Assembly (NCBI RefSeq): GCF_014268505.2
Contig: NZ_JABWQP020000006.1
Span: forward strand, 62,001 to 126,000
Length of the DNA stretch: 64,000 bases
DNA from: Pseudomonas khorasanensis
Lineage (GTDB): Bacteria; Pseudomonadota; Gammaproteobacteria; Pseudomonadales; Pseudomonadaceae
Reading direction: 5' to 3'
Numbering within the stretch: position 1 is the first letter of the stretch; each line of letters opens with the position of its first letter. Positions 18,329 to 26,952 of the stretch are shown here, piece after piece. The position numbers and the translations under genes are program-made. The notes below the pieces were generated by a model. It made no database searches. It saw only the letters and a program-made list of their open reading frames with translations, and was not told the DNA's origin.

Positions 18329-19877
18329 TGGAACCTCCTGCCGACAGCGAGCGATAACCGATGCGCGACGACAGCGCCAGGCCCGGTTGATTGGTTTGTG
18401 GTTGGTCGGTGCGCAGCCCCGGCGGCGCATTTTCAAAGCGCACGGTCAGGCCGCCTTCGAGTTGCGTACGGTTGTTGGCCGCGCTTTGCTGGATCAGGGT
18501 GTTAGAGGTTTGCGACAGTGAGCCGCTCTGAATGGGCGGTTTGCCCGGCAGCGTTTCGGACGTCGAAACCGTGCTGGATGAATTCGCGCTGCTGCTCGTG
18601 AAAAAAACCGGTGCCAGCTCGCCGTTACCTTCGGCATTGGTTTTAAGCTGCGCCTGGGTAAACACATCAACCCGGGCTTTGGCATCGGCGATCAGCTCAC
18701 CGAAGCCGCTATCGAAAAACGCCTTGATCGGCGCGATTGCATCCTGAAACTTCTGCGCCCACTTCTCGATCCACGCCGTGACAGGGGCCCAGTTTTCGAT
18801 GATTTTTTCCAGCGGCGACCAGCCCAACTGTTCGCGGATGACCGCGTACGTCGCCAAAAAAGGCAGCTTGATGTAATCCCAGATTGACGTGAACACACTG
18901 ACCACGCCGCCCCAGATCGCCTGGATCACCTCAAGCGGTGACCAGTCGAAAAACTGCCTGAGGAAGGTCTGGACAGGTACCGACACTGCTCGGAGCAAAT
19001 CCCAGATCGATGAAAACAAACCGACCAAGGGCCCCCAGTTGTTCAGAATCACCCCCTGCGGTGAATAATTGAACCAGGCTTCGAAGAACTCTATCACCGG
19101 CGCAGAAACGGCTTTGACGCCGTCCCACAACGTTGCGAAAAACGCCGTGACCGGCCCCCAATGACTGATCAACTGCCCCAGCGGCGTGTAGCCGAACATC
19201 GTCCTGAAGAACTCCGCCATCGGCACCACCACCGGAGCAATTTTTTGCCAGAGCCCACTGAAAAACGTTGAAATCGGTTTCCAGTACGCCACGATCAAAC
19301 CGGCAGCCAAGGCAATCCCCGTGGCAATCAATATGATCGGATTGGCCTTCATCACCAGGCTCATGACGTCGAACACCTGAGTAGCACCTGCCACAGCGGT
19401 TTGCATGGCCGAAAAGGCGATAGCCCCGGCCGCCAGGCCCTGCACCAGCTCAGGGTTGTCGGCGAGCAGGCTGCCAACACCGTTGAGCAAGGGCTCCAGG
19501 CTGATGACGACCGCGCCTACTGCCGGCACCAGCGCGGCATTCACCGCCGTGGAAACTTTCTCCATCGAAGCGCTGAACACGTTCATGTTCTGCGCCGCGA
19601 CTTTCGGTGCGGCGGGCAAATCCACGGTGTTTGCGATGTCGCTGACCTCGCTCAATTTGCCCTGAAACGCGGCTGCTGATTTGACCCCCTCCACGAACGG
19701 CGTGACCACGCTGCCGCCCTTGAACAACCCGCTGATGTCGAGTTTGCCGAGCCCGGTCTGTTCGAGGTTTTTCCTGAAGCTTTCGACCTTCGCCCGCAAC
19801 GCGCCGAGCTTGGGCGACAGCTCATCGATGCCCGTGATCAGCACCGGCGTCTGCACTTTCTTTTCTTCGTCTGCCAT
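18315..19877 (-). CDS. R-type tail tape measure protein with 41-residue repeats
   Basis: A 520-residue tape measure that sets tail length. Residues about 110-190 hold hydrophobic helices typical of tape measures. From nucleotide 19190 to 18699 there are four exact-length 41-residue repeats, each starting YTPL/YSPQ/WSPL/WSPL and having WG or WA at position 11 and W near position 22; a partial copy precedes them. The ATG at 19877 overlaps the frame -1 stop of the upstream chaperone (TGATG). Smaller than the Mu tape measure, so a shorter tail is likely. Confidence 0.88.
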   Translation of the reverse strand: MADEEKKVQTPVLITGIDELSPKLGALRAKVESFRKNLEQTGLGKLDISGLFKGGSVVTPFVEGVKSAAAFQGKLSEVSDIANTVDLPAAPKVAAQNMNVFSASMEKVSTAVNAALVPAVGAVVISLEPLLNGVGSLLADNPELVQGLAAGAIAFSAMQTAVAGATQVFDVMSLVMKANPIILIATGIALAAGLIVAYWKPISTFFSGLWQKIAPVVVPMAEFFRTMFGYTPLGQLISHWGPVTAFFATLWDGVKAVSAPVIEFFEAWFNYSPQGVILNNWGPLVGLFSSIWDLLRAVSVPVQTFLRQFFDWSPLEVIQAIWGGVVSVFTSIWDYIKLPFLATYAVIREQLGWSPLEKIIENWAPVTAWIEKWAQKFQDAIAPIKAFFDSGFGELIADAKARVDVFTQAQLKTNAEGNGELAPVFFTSSSANSSSTVSTSETLPGKPPIQSGSLSQTSNTLIQQSAANNRTQLEGGLTVRFENAPPGLRTDQPQTNQPGLALSSRIGYRSLSAGGSNELA

Positions 19878-20304
19878 CACTGCACCTGCTGCATCGCATT
19901 GATCCGTTGCGCGTGCTCCAGCGATTCGCGGAGCACGTCCAGGGGCCTGGCCATCATCTGTTCGGGGTCAACCTTCCAGAACCAGGCCAGGTCATAGGCG
20001 ACGGCAATCAGGTCGGTGATGGCGCCGACGCCGCACTCATGAAAAAACTCGCAACGGCCCAGCTCAGCGCGTTGAGGTCAGCCAGGTCCAGCTGGTTGAC
20101 CGACGACGGCGGAATGCCGGCGCACACGGCGATGTATTTCGCCGCCACGTCCATGTCGAGGCTGACTTCTTCGCTCTTGTCGATCTTGTACGGCAGCGCC
20201 TTGATCGCTCGCACTTCCTGCACCGTCGGACGGCGCAGGACGAGTTCGGTCAGGGGCTCGCCGTGAGCTTCGATCGCAACCTGAAGCTTCACGGCGCCGC
20301 TCAT
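19877..20304 (-). CDS. R-type tail assembly chaperone with programmed -1 frameshift (gp41/E-E' type)
   Basis: The zero frame (20304-20008) encodes 98 residues starting MSGAVKLQVAIEA and is a Mu gp41/P2 gpE-type chaperone. A slippery heptamer T TTT TTC lies at 20047-20041 in the correct phase. Slipping back one base continues into an open frame that runs to the stop at 19879-19877, adding DLIAVAYDLAWFWKVDP and similar sequence. The total is 142 residues. The extended form should bind the tape measure protein, whose gene starts at the very base where this one stops. Confidence 0.88.
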
Positions 20305-20648
20305 TGCCAGGTCCCCTTGATGCCTTCGAACTTCAATTCGATGGTGGCGTCATCGCCTTTGGAAACGGGCTCTTCGACCAGGTAAGCGCCGGCCAGCACG
20401 TAGACTTTGCCGTTGCTGAATTCGCAGGTGACGGTGATATCGGTGCCTTCGATCAGCTTCTTCAGCGGAAAGTCGGCAGTGTGCAGCGCGGTCACTTTGA
20501 ACGACGGCGCGATGTCGGTTTCCTTGTAGAAGCCGGGCACGACAGTTTCGCGTTTCACGGCCATCAGCGGGGCTTCGCAGCCGCCATTGATGGTCAGTTG
20601 TGCGCCGTCGACCTTGACGTAGCAGGTGCCTGCAATCAGTTGACCCAT
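20301..20648 (-). CDS. R-type tail tube protein
   Basis: A 115-residue tube subunit of the Mu gp40/gpM kind. Start MGQLIAGTCYVKVDG at 20648 is preceded by AAGGGAG; a ten-codon upstream extension is not supported. The sequence has the alternating beta pattern of tube proteins (DITVTCEFSNGKVYVLAGAYL). The stop overlaps the chaperone ATG. A terminator hairpin lies immediately upstream. Confidence 0.9.
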   Translation of the reverse strand: MGQLIAGTCYVKVDGAQLTINGGCEAPLMAVKRETVVPGFYKETDIAPSFKVTALHTADFPLKKLIEGTDITVTCEFSNGKVYVLAGAYLVEEPVSKGDDATIELKFEGIKGTWQ

Positions 20649-20671
20649 GGTGTAACTCCCTTGAAATAAAA

Positions 20672-20690
20672 AGCCCACGCGAGGTGGGCT
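20672..20690 (-). terminator. Intra-operon terminator between sheath and tube genes
   Basis: A 7-bp stem AGCCCAC/GTGGGCT with a five-base loop, followed on the minus strand by TTTTTATTTC. Located 25 bases after the sheath stop and just before the tube ribosome site. It would reduce, or control, downstream transcription. Confidence 0.75.
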
Positions 20691-20715
20691 GAATGCGTGA
20701 CGCCGAACGCGGTTA

Positions 20716-22212
20716 TCAGGCCGCGTCGTCGTACTGCAGGCGGAATTGGTTGAGCAGTGCGAACACGCGCAGACCGTTGATGTAATCCGGCGGGAACAGC
20801 ACGTTCACGCGGCTCGGGTCCTGCACGTCGCGCTCGACGATCAGGTGCTCGGCGAACAACTCGGCGTTCTCGACGTGGCCTTCGAGTTCGAGCTTGGCGT
20901 ACTGCGCGATCAGCTCGCCGCGAATGGTCGCTGGCGTCACGATCGGCTGGCCGGCGCCGAAACGGGTGCCGTCGGACGCCAGTTTGTGCCGACCGTATTT
21001 GCTGGTGATCACGCTTTGCAGACGGCGCACGATGAACGCCGACTGGTGCATGGTTTCGCTGTCCAGATAAGAGTTGTCAGCCTGGCCGTAAGCGTTTTTC
21101 TGGTAGGTGGTAATCGAACGCTGAATGCGCACGTAACCGCCTTCGTAGTAAGCGGTGGCGATGCCGTAGTTGAGCAGCGACTGACGCTCGGTCAGGGTGA
21201 AGCGCTCGCTGGCCGGCGCCGGATCGACACCCGGCAGGCTGCCGCTTTGGGTCGGACGGCTGGCGTCGGCGGAGATGAACACGGCGGTGCGTGCGGCCAG
21301 TGCGGCAGCTTGCACCCAGAACGGTTGTGGCACGCCCGGTTCCACTGCCTGAATGGTCATGTGTTGGTCATTGCGGGCCTGGCCTGCGGCAACGAGTGTG
21401 CCGACAGTGCCGCGCTTGGCGCTGTAGATGTGACCGAACAGTTGCTTGGCCCACGACCAGCGACCGGTGCTGTCATCCATCACCGCTTGCCAGGTATTGA
21501 GCGTCGACTGGTCGGACCATGGCAGCGCGATAAATTCGAACGGCTCATCGCCCAGTGCCGCGACGGCAGCCATCTGATCCGGCACACCGACGCCGCCAGT
21601 CATGGCGGTCACGGCGGTGGTCAGGCCGGCCGGGGTTTCTTCGCCGTTGCTCTTGCCCAGGCGATTGAATTGCAGGCTGATGTCATTACCGCTGTCGCCA
21701 GTCCACTTGGCAGTGAGGGTGACTACACCTTCGGCAGCGGCAGCGCTGACCGGCAGATCCGCGGTGGCGTTGATTTTCTGCGCCAATGCAGTGGCCGCTT
21801 GTGCAGCGGTGGCCCCGTTTACCACGGTAGCCTGCACACGTACGCCGCCAACGTACAGGTTAAGCATGCCCGCCTGAGTCGCGGTACCGGTCAGGGTCAA
21901 TACGCCCTTGGCAATCGCGCCCTCAGCGTTGTGCAGCGGCAGGCACCAGATTTCGCCGATCGGGTCAGCCTTGCGGAAGGTTTCGTACATGGATGCGAGC
22001 ATCGAGCCTTGGCCGCCGATGCTCTTGGCCAGCGCAACACTGGACACCAGCACCAGTTTGCCGACTTCGCTCGGGGCGATGTTGTCGTTGACCTGAGCGA
22101 CGATCAGACGGCGCATCGCCGAGGTCGCGCTATTGGCGGCCGAGTTGTCCATCTCGGCATAGAACAGCGGTACACGAATGTCCGCGGGGATGTTGCTGAA
22201 TCCGATCGCCAT
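20716..22212 (-). CDS. Contractile tail sheath protein (Mu gpL family)
   Basis: A 498-residue sheath subunit, the defining component of a contractile tail. Family features are the N-terminal GFSNIPADIRVPLFYAEMD, the domain ending in a conserved region with RFTLTERQSLLNYGIATAYY, and a C-terminal VLFPPDYINGLRVFALLNQF. It polymerises round the tube and contracts to drive the spike through the target membrane. It overlaps the gp38-like gene by one base. Confidence 0.95.
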   Translation of the reverse strand: MAIGFSNIPADIRVPLFYAEMDNSAANSATSAMRRLIVAQVNDNIAPSEVGKLVLVSSVALAKSIGGQGSMLASMYETFRKADPIGEIWCLPLHNAEGAIAKGVLTLTGTATQAGMLNLYVGGVRVQATVVNGATAAQAATALAQKINATADLPVSAAAAEGVVTLTAKWTGDSGNDISLQFNRLGKSNGEETPAGLTTAVTAMTGGVGVPDQMAAVAALGDEPFEFIALPWSDQSTLNTWQAVMDDSTGRWSWAKQLFGHIYSAKRGTVGTLVAAGQARNDQHMTIQAVEPGVPQPFWVQAAALAARTAVFISADASRPTQSGSLPGVDPAPASERFTLTERQSLLNYGIATAYYEGGYVRIQRSITTYQKNAYGQADNSYLDSETMHQSAFIVRRLQSVITSKYGRHKLASDGTRFGAGQPIVTPATIRGELIAQYAKLELEGHVENAELFAEHLIVERDVQDPSRVNVLFPPDYINGLRVFALLNQFRLQYDDAA

Positions 22213-22394
22213 TATTTGGCTCCCTGTGGTTTAGCCGCTTTCGCGGTTTTAATGGTGATATCGCCGTCGGCCAGACGCCGGCGCCACCAGGCGCTGTCCA
22301 GCACTTCACGGCCTTCGACGGGCAGCAGATCGCCCGCCTCCGGGTCAGGTACGACACGGCCGGCGGCCGGCAATACGGTGATGCGATTGCTCAT
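22212..22394 (-). CDS. DUF2635 protein (Mu gp38 family)
   Basis: A 60-residue protein with the family pattern VVPDPEAGDLLPVEGREV and WWRRRLADGDI. These small proteins always precede the sheath gene in Mu-like tails; function unknown, possibly assembly. Overlaps both neighbours. Confidence 0.88.
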   Translation of the reverse strand: MSNRITVLPAAGRVVPDPEAGDLLPVEGREVLDSAWWRRRLADGDITIKTAKAAKPQGAK

Positions 22395-22975
22395 GGGGTT
22401 ACGTCTCCAGAGAAAGTCATTTCCACGCGCCCATCAGGGCCCGGGCGTTTCAGGTTGGGGTCGGCGGGGTCGATCGCATCGACCCGCACGGTGGCCCCGG
22501 CAAAGGACGACAAACCGTCCAGTTCGCGCTCGTGCCAACTCTCCGCAGGCTGATCGGGCAGATTGCGGCCAAGCTGGAACTCGGCAAAAAAGCGAAGCCG
22601 GTAAAAGGCGCGGCTGCTATTGATCGAAACCAGTTCGCCGCCGTCATAGGCAATCGCGCTGTACTCGGCATCCAGTTTGAAACCGACCAGTGCGCGCCAA
22701 AGCTCCGCGCGCAGGTCGTGCAACAGATCCAGCGCTTTTGTGGCGTCGGTGGCGTCAAGCACGAGGACGATTTCGAAGCGGTCACGGATCGGTTGGGTGA
22801 TGAGGTTTTGCGCGGTGCTGCCACTGGCCACGTCGGCCAGTGGCAGCACATGGGCCGAGGGTGTCGGCAGATTCGGGTTGCCTTGCAGCAATGCCAGATC
22901 GACACCCACAGCGATTCGATCGACCAGGGTTGGGCACTGAGCACGCAGTTGCGTGACCAGAGGAGTCATTTTCAT
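22391..22975 (-). CDS. Mu gp37-like tail terminator/completion protein
   Basis: A 194-residue protein of the Mu gp37 family, probably the tail terminator that caps the tube and sheath. Start MKMTPLVTQLRAQCP at 22975 is chosen because homologues begin there; no good ribosome site is seen, and the frame is open 14 codons further. It is the first gene of the R-type module; the F-type fibre genes lie upstream after a 95-base gap. Confidence 0.75.
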   Translation of the reverse strand: MKMTPLVTQLRAQCPTLVDRIAVGVDLALLQGNPNLPTPSAHVLPLADVASGSTAQNLITQPIRDRFEIVLVLDATDATKALDLLHDLRAELWRALVGFKLDAEYSAIAYDGGELVSINSSRAFYRLRFFAEFQLGRNLPDQPAESWHERELDGLSSFAGATVRVDAIDPADPNLKRPGPDGRVEMTFSGDVTP

Positions 22976-23070
22976 GAGGAGGTACCGAGTGGGGCCGTCA
23001 CAGGTCCGCGCCTGCACTTAACCCGGATTAACGATGTGCCTCAGCCGTTGGCGGTCGGGCAGGGTTTTCC

Positions 23071-23949
23071 TTAGAACCATCTGCCGATGGCGAAGCAGTC
23101 AAAAGAGACCATTTGCTCGTCGCCTTGCACGAACTGTCCAAGGCTGAATGCACAGATGCTGGCGAAACCGAGGCCCCGGCTGTAGGCGCCGACGCTGGTC
23201 ACCTGTCTTGCCACGCCCAGTACGCCAACCAGGTTCCCGATCACAAATCCCGGCGCCACGAACGGTATCGGATACGTCCAGTTAAAGCCCATATTGGACG
23301 GGTTGTTGAACGCAATGCCACCTCGCCCGTAGAGCGTGCAAATCAGCGTACCGTCGGCGAACTTGACGTACTCACCATTGGCATTCGCGCCACGTTCAAT
23401 GACTGCACCTGTCGGAATGCCTTTATCCTGGCTGACCGTTCCGACCACCGCGGCGATGGCCGCACTTCCCAGTCCGAGGCCCGATCGAGCAGTCGCCGGG
23501 GTAGTTCCGCCCGTGCCACCTCGTGCTACCGGTACGAGAGCGTCCGTGGCCACAGCGCCGAGCCCCAGCGCAAGTCGAGCCGAGGCGGCATCCGTCGAGC
23601 CGGTTCCGCCTCTGCTCATGGGTAAGACATCAAAATTTCCCGTAGGACCTAGCGCAGCCAGTTTCGACCCGTACTGAACATTCAGATTGTTGAACGCATC
23701 GGCCAGCGCCTTGGGATATCCCTGCACCGGCATGATCGAATACGCTGCATCGTTAGCCGTTGCCCCTTGGTAAGTCGGGGTAATGGACAGCATGTCCGGA
23801 CTGGCAATATTGGTGACTTCATACTGTCGCCCATCCGGGCCGACGAAGGCATCGCCTACCCGCACGTTGGTCACGAAATCCACATTGACGCCGCTCACCG
23901 CAGGCGAGCTGTTGCTGACATTGACCGTACCTGCTCTAAGCCATGGCAT
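23071..23949 (-). CDS. F-type tail fibre protein B
   Basis: A 292-residue fibre. Residues 1-~125 are an anchor region (MPWLRAGTVNV, VRVGDAFVGPDGRQYEVTNI, NFDVLPMSRGGTGSTDAAS) shared with the fibre at 24716-25840. The distal part contains GAVIERGANANGEYVKFADG, common in phage fibre tips, and ends CFAIGRWF. It should give host specificity to the non-contractile particle. The last gene of the F-type module; a T-rich hairpin (23972-23992) lies upstream. Confidence 0.82.
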   Translation of the reverse strand: MPWLRAGTVNVSNSSPAVSGVNVDFVTNVRVGDAFVGPDGRQYEVTNIASPDMLSITPTYQGATANDAAYSIMPVQGYPKALADAFNNLNVQYGSKLAALGPTGNFDVLPMSRGGTGSTDAASARLALGLGAVATDALVPVARGGTGGTTPATARSGLGLGSAAIAAVVGTVSQDKGIPTGAVIERGANANGEYVKFADGTLICTLYGRGGIAFNNPSNMGFNWTYPIPFVAPGFVIGNLVGVLGVARQVTSVGAYSRGLGFASICAFSLGQFVQGDEQMVSFDCFAIGRWF

Positions 23950-23971
23950 GGTTAATCCCTTGTTTTTTAGC

Positions 23972-23992
23972 AAAAAAAACCGCACTTGGCGG
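23972..23992 (-). terminator. Possible intra-operon terminator upstream of fibre B
   Basis: A short CCGC/GCGG stem with five-base loop followed on the minus strand by eight T residues. The stem is only four to five pairs, so strength is uncertain, but the T-run and position fit the series of terminators in this locus. Confidence 0.5.
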
Positions 23993-24036
23993 CATTGGGG
24001 TGTGATGGCGATCTCGGCCAGGGATGTACGGGAAAG

Positions 24037-24402
24037 CTACGTCAAACTGGCAGCCGGCAAGATCGGGTCAACCACAATGATCGGAACAGCGGGCTGAACA
24101 GGCCAATCCGGCGCCACTGGCCAGACAGCTTGTGCGGCCACTTTGCCCAAGCTGAACTTGTACGCTTTCCAATGTTTCAGGTTGGCAAGCAGTGCTTGCT
24201 GCTCCGCCTCATCGTCAGATGTCGCCTCGCCCAGATCGATGCCGTAACCGAGGGTCTCGATACGATCCTGAATGCGCTCGACCTGCATTGCGGCCGATTC
24301 GTTTCTGGTCTTGAGCAGTGCTTGAGCTTCGGTCAATCGTGCTGCGGCAGCCGCTGCCTCTTTCATGGCTTTGGTGATCAATTGCGACCAGTCAATATTC
24401 AT
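24037..24402 (-). CDS. Tail fibre assembly/associated protein
   Basis: A 121-residue protein: an N-terminal helical region (KAMKEAAAAAARLTEAQALL), the motif LANLKHWKAYKFSLGKV near residues 73-89, and a Pro-rich C-terminus (WPVAPDWPVQPAVP). The WKAYK...L pattern and Pro-rich end occur in phage fibre chaperones. Its ATG overlaps the stop of the 24399 gene (ATGA). Confidence 0.6.
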   Translation of the reverse strand: MNIDWSQLITKAMKEAAAAAARLTEAQALLKTRNESAAMQVERIQDRIETLGYGIDLGEATSDDEAEQQALLANLKHWKAYKFSLGKVAAQAVWPVAPDWPVQPAVPIIVVDPILPAASLT

Positions 24403-24716
24403 ACCTCAACCTCCGCTTGCGGCAACGGCTGTGGCAATGCCACGTCACCGTCAGGAATATCGATCAGGTTCGCGGGAAAGGCTTGCGCCTGGCTGTAATG
24501 AGCAGGAATCGGCAGCAACAGGTGAAGGATCAAGTGACCCTGCTCGTGGGAAACATCACCCACGAACCATTCGGAGTCAATCGCACTTTGCGGCAACGTG
24601 TCGCCGTCGGACAGCTGGGAGAAATCGAAGGTTTCGCCGTTCACGGTGATCAGCGCACCCGACTTGTGCAGTGTCAGAGAGTCGTCTCTGCGCTGCGGAG
24701 ACAGAACAATGTTCAT
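24399..24716 (-). CDS. Small F-type tail protein of unknown role
   Basis: A 105-residue protein (MNIVLSPQRRDDSLTLHKSG) rich in beta-prone segments, then Pro-rich at the end (DVALPQPLPQAEVEV). The start is set by an ATGA overlap with the upstream fibre stop. I recognise no family; its position between a fibre and a chaperone-like gene makes a role in fibre assembly or attachment likely. Confidence 0.6.
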   Translation of the reverse strand: MNIVLSPQRRDDSLTLHKSGALITVNGETFDFSQLSDGDTLPQSAIDSEWFVGDVSHEQGHLILHLLLPIPAHYSQAQAFPANLIDIPDGDVALPQPLPQAEVEV

Positions 24717-25840
24717 CAATACCACCTGCCTATGGCGATCAAATTGATTTGCGCAGCCGAGGCTGCGTTCGTTGTTGCGATAGCGCGCCAGGCGCCCCAG
24801 TTGGCAATCGAAGGAGGAATCCAGGCACTGGCCATGACGCAATCGACGTTTACCCTGCCAATCGCTGCGGACGTCACAGTAGGTATCGACGCGTAGGCTG
24901 AGGGATAAGCACCGGGCGCATAGGCATCGCTGCCGAATAACGCACCTACTCCATAAGTACCCGTCGAGTTGGTAGCCATGACCTTCCAGCAAACGAGCGT
25001 GCCATCGGCAAACTTGGTGTATTCACCATTGGCGTTGGCCCCCCGCTCAATGATTGCTCCGGAAGGCGCCCCGGCACCCGAAACGACCCCAACGATGTTG
25101 TTCTGTCGGTAAACCATGCGCCATGGGCCGAAAACGCCCGTACCGTATTGATCTCGCTCCCAGGTGCGTAAAGTGCCACCGCCGGCGATGCCGCTGACCT
25201 CGTGCCACGCCTGATGAACCGGCTGACCGACGTATTTGATGGTATCCATCAAACCGTAAGATGACCCTGCCGGTTTCACGCCGGTTGCGGTGTTAATGAC
25301 AAAACAGCGTCCCGCCGGAACAGTCGCCGTGTCGTCGATGTTGCCGTTGTAGACCGGGGCGTCACCGCCGATCCCAAATGCGCCAACCTGCATGACGCGC
25401 CCGGCGGTTGCATCGCTGGGAGTGGTTTGAACTGTGGCGGAAGCGGCACTGCCCAGCTCCAGAGCAGCGCGAGCTGCAACCGGCGTTGTGCTACTGGTTC
25501 CCCCTCTGGAAACTGGCAGTACATCGAAATTAGCGGTTGCTCCCAGCCCCGCAAGCTTCGCTCCATACTGATTGACCACGCTGCGCAGCTGATCCGCGGA
25601 ATCCTTGACGTAACCTTGCATTGGCGCCAGTGAATACGCCCCGCTAGCGGAACTGCCGCGGTATTCCGGCAAAATGGATAGTGCCGTGTCGCTGGCAATA
25701 TTAATGACTTCGTACCATCCTCCATCGGGGCCATGAAAAGCATCACCTATACGGCTGTTGGCAATAAACGCAGTGCCGCTACCGGTGACGGTGGTTGAAT
25801 TCTGGACGACAGTAACTGTTCCAGTTTTATACCAGGGCAT
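24716..25840 (-). CDS. F-type tail fibre protein A
   Basis: A 374-residue fibre with the same anchor as fibre B (MPWYKTGTVTV, SRIGDAFHGPDGGWYEVINI, NFDVLPVSRGGTSSTTPVA). A central region (about residues 165-260, YNGNIDDTATVPAGR and YQHAWHEVSG-like part) resembles phage tail knob domains, and the C-terminus (QINLIAIGRWY) ends like fibre B. Start at 25840 is the Met of MPWYKTG. Confidence 0.82.
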   Translation of the reverse strand: MPWYKTGTVTVVQNSTTVTGSGTAFIANSRIGDAFHGPDGGWYEVINIASDTALSILPEYRGSSASGAYSLAPMQGYVKDSADQLRSVVNQYGAKLAGLGATANFDVLPVSRGGTSSTTPVAARAALELGSAASATVQTTPSDATAGRVMQVGAFGIGGDAPVYNGNIDDTATVPAGRCFVINTATGVKPAGSSYGLMDTIKYVGQPVHQAWHEVSGIAGGGTLRTWERDQYGTGVFGPWRMVYRQNNIVGVVSGAGAPSGAIIERGANANGEYTKFADGTLVCWKVMATNSTGTYGVGALFGSDAYAPGAYPSAYASIPTVTSAAIGRVNVDCVMASAWIPPSIANWGAWRAIATTNAASAAQINLIAIGRWY

Positions 25841-25927
25841 ATGTACTCCAGAAATGTTAGAAAATTGCAGGGCGCGGTCACGACCAAACAAAAGACATAC
25901 GTTGTCCGCCTACCAAGCGGGGGACAC

Positions 25928-26665
25928 TTATTCTTTGATAATTGGAATGGCCGGCATGGAATAGTAGATAGCTTGGGGAATCCCCGGATAATTCGTAGTG
26001 AAGCCAGTGCGTGAATCGAGCATCAATCTCGGTTCGCCATTGGCAGCGAACCCCCATCGGATATAAGTAATCGCATTGACCGTCACGCCATTGACTGCCA
26101 CTTGTCCCAACTCCACATCAAGCGCCATACCGACGGCCAGATAGATACTCGAGCTGGTAATCCATGAAGCTGGGCGATAGATATCCATGCGTGCTGCACC
26201 GGCAATCGGTTGTCCCGAGACCAGTATCCAATCCTGGGGAGCGCCGCCCAACTCTCTTTCAAAGACCGGGGGGCGAAGCAAGGAATCAAACACGACTTCC
26301 CCGCGTTCATTGCGCACGCGCATTCCATAACCACTGATGGAACGCAGGTTATAGGCGTAAACGCGTATGGCAATGGTCTGGGATGTATGGCCGCCGTTGC
26401 CGATAAAGGCCAGAACAGCCCCTGTCCAGTTTCCCGGCCCACCAAGGTACTGGACACTGTCGTAGAACAGCGCAGGATTATTCCATGCCCTGACGGCCAG
26501 AATAGGTGGTGCCGCCGAGGTTACCGGATAGGGAAAGACCAATTGATACACTGCACTCGTACTGACCGCTATGTTTTGTTCCAGCAAAATTCCGAGATTA
26601 TGGAATTTGCTATCGATAATTGTTGCACCGCCGGCGTTACGCACGAGAAGCCCAAAGCTACTCAT
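25928..26665 (-). CDS. F-type tail tip-associated protein
   Basis: A 245-residue protein that starts MSSFGLLVRNAGGATIID, with a repeated theme MRVRNERGEVVFDS near residue 120. The start at 26665 overlaps the upstream stop as ATGA. Beta-rich, no enzyme motif. Similar proteins follow the J-type tip protein in F-type pyocins and lambda-like phages; a role in the tail tip is inferred from position. Confidence 0.6.
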   Translation of the reverse strand: MSSFGLLVRNAGGATIIDSKFHNLGILLEQNIAVSTSAVYQLVFPYPVTSAAPPILAVRAWNNPALFYDSVQYLGGPGNWTGAVLAFIGNGGHTSQTIAIRVYAYNLRSISGYGMRVRNERGEVVFDSLLRPPVFERELGGAPQDWILVSGQPIAGAARMDIYRPASWITSSSIYLAVGMALDVELGQVAVNGVTVNAITYIRWGFAANGEPRLMLDSRTGFTTNYPGIPQAIYYSMPAIPIIKE

Positions 26666-26952
26666 GATTTCGCCACCACATAGAGCGTCCCGGCAGTGTG
26701 GTAAGCATTGCTCCACCAACCGTAGAATCCCCACTCGACATAGCCATCGCGCATAAATGCCCACACCGGACGCTTATTGACCTCGTTGCCGACCACATAG
26801 GCAGTTGCATTGTTTGAGTTAAAACCAGGCAAAGGAAAAGTTCCCGAATCGGCAAACTTTACGGGCATCGAATGAATAACTCTCAGTGCTCGATCAGTCA
26901 CATCAATGGACATTTTTCCCTGCGCGTCGAACGTTCTGAATCCGAAAGTCAT
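26662..26952 (-). CDS. Small protein downstream of the tip protein
   Basis: A 96-residue beta-rich protein (MTFGFRTFDAQGKMSIDVTD). The opening pattern FGFRTFDAQGK resembles the start of the 25928 product (FGLLVRNAGG...), so the two may be related tip components. ATG overlaps the J stop (ATGA). Function unknown. Confidence 0.6.
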   Translation of the reverse strand: MTFGFRTFDAQGKMSIDVTDRALRVIHSMPVKFADSGTFPLPGFNSNNATAYVVGNEVNKRPVWAFMRDGYVEWGFYGWWSNAYHTAGTLYVVAKS

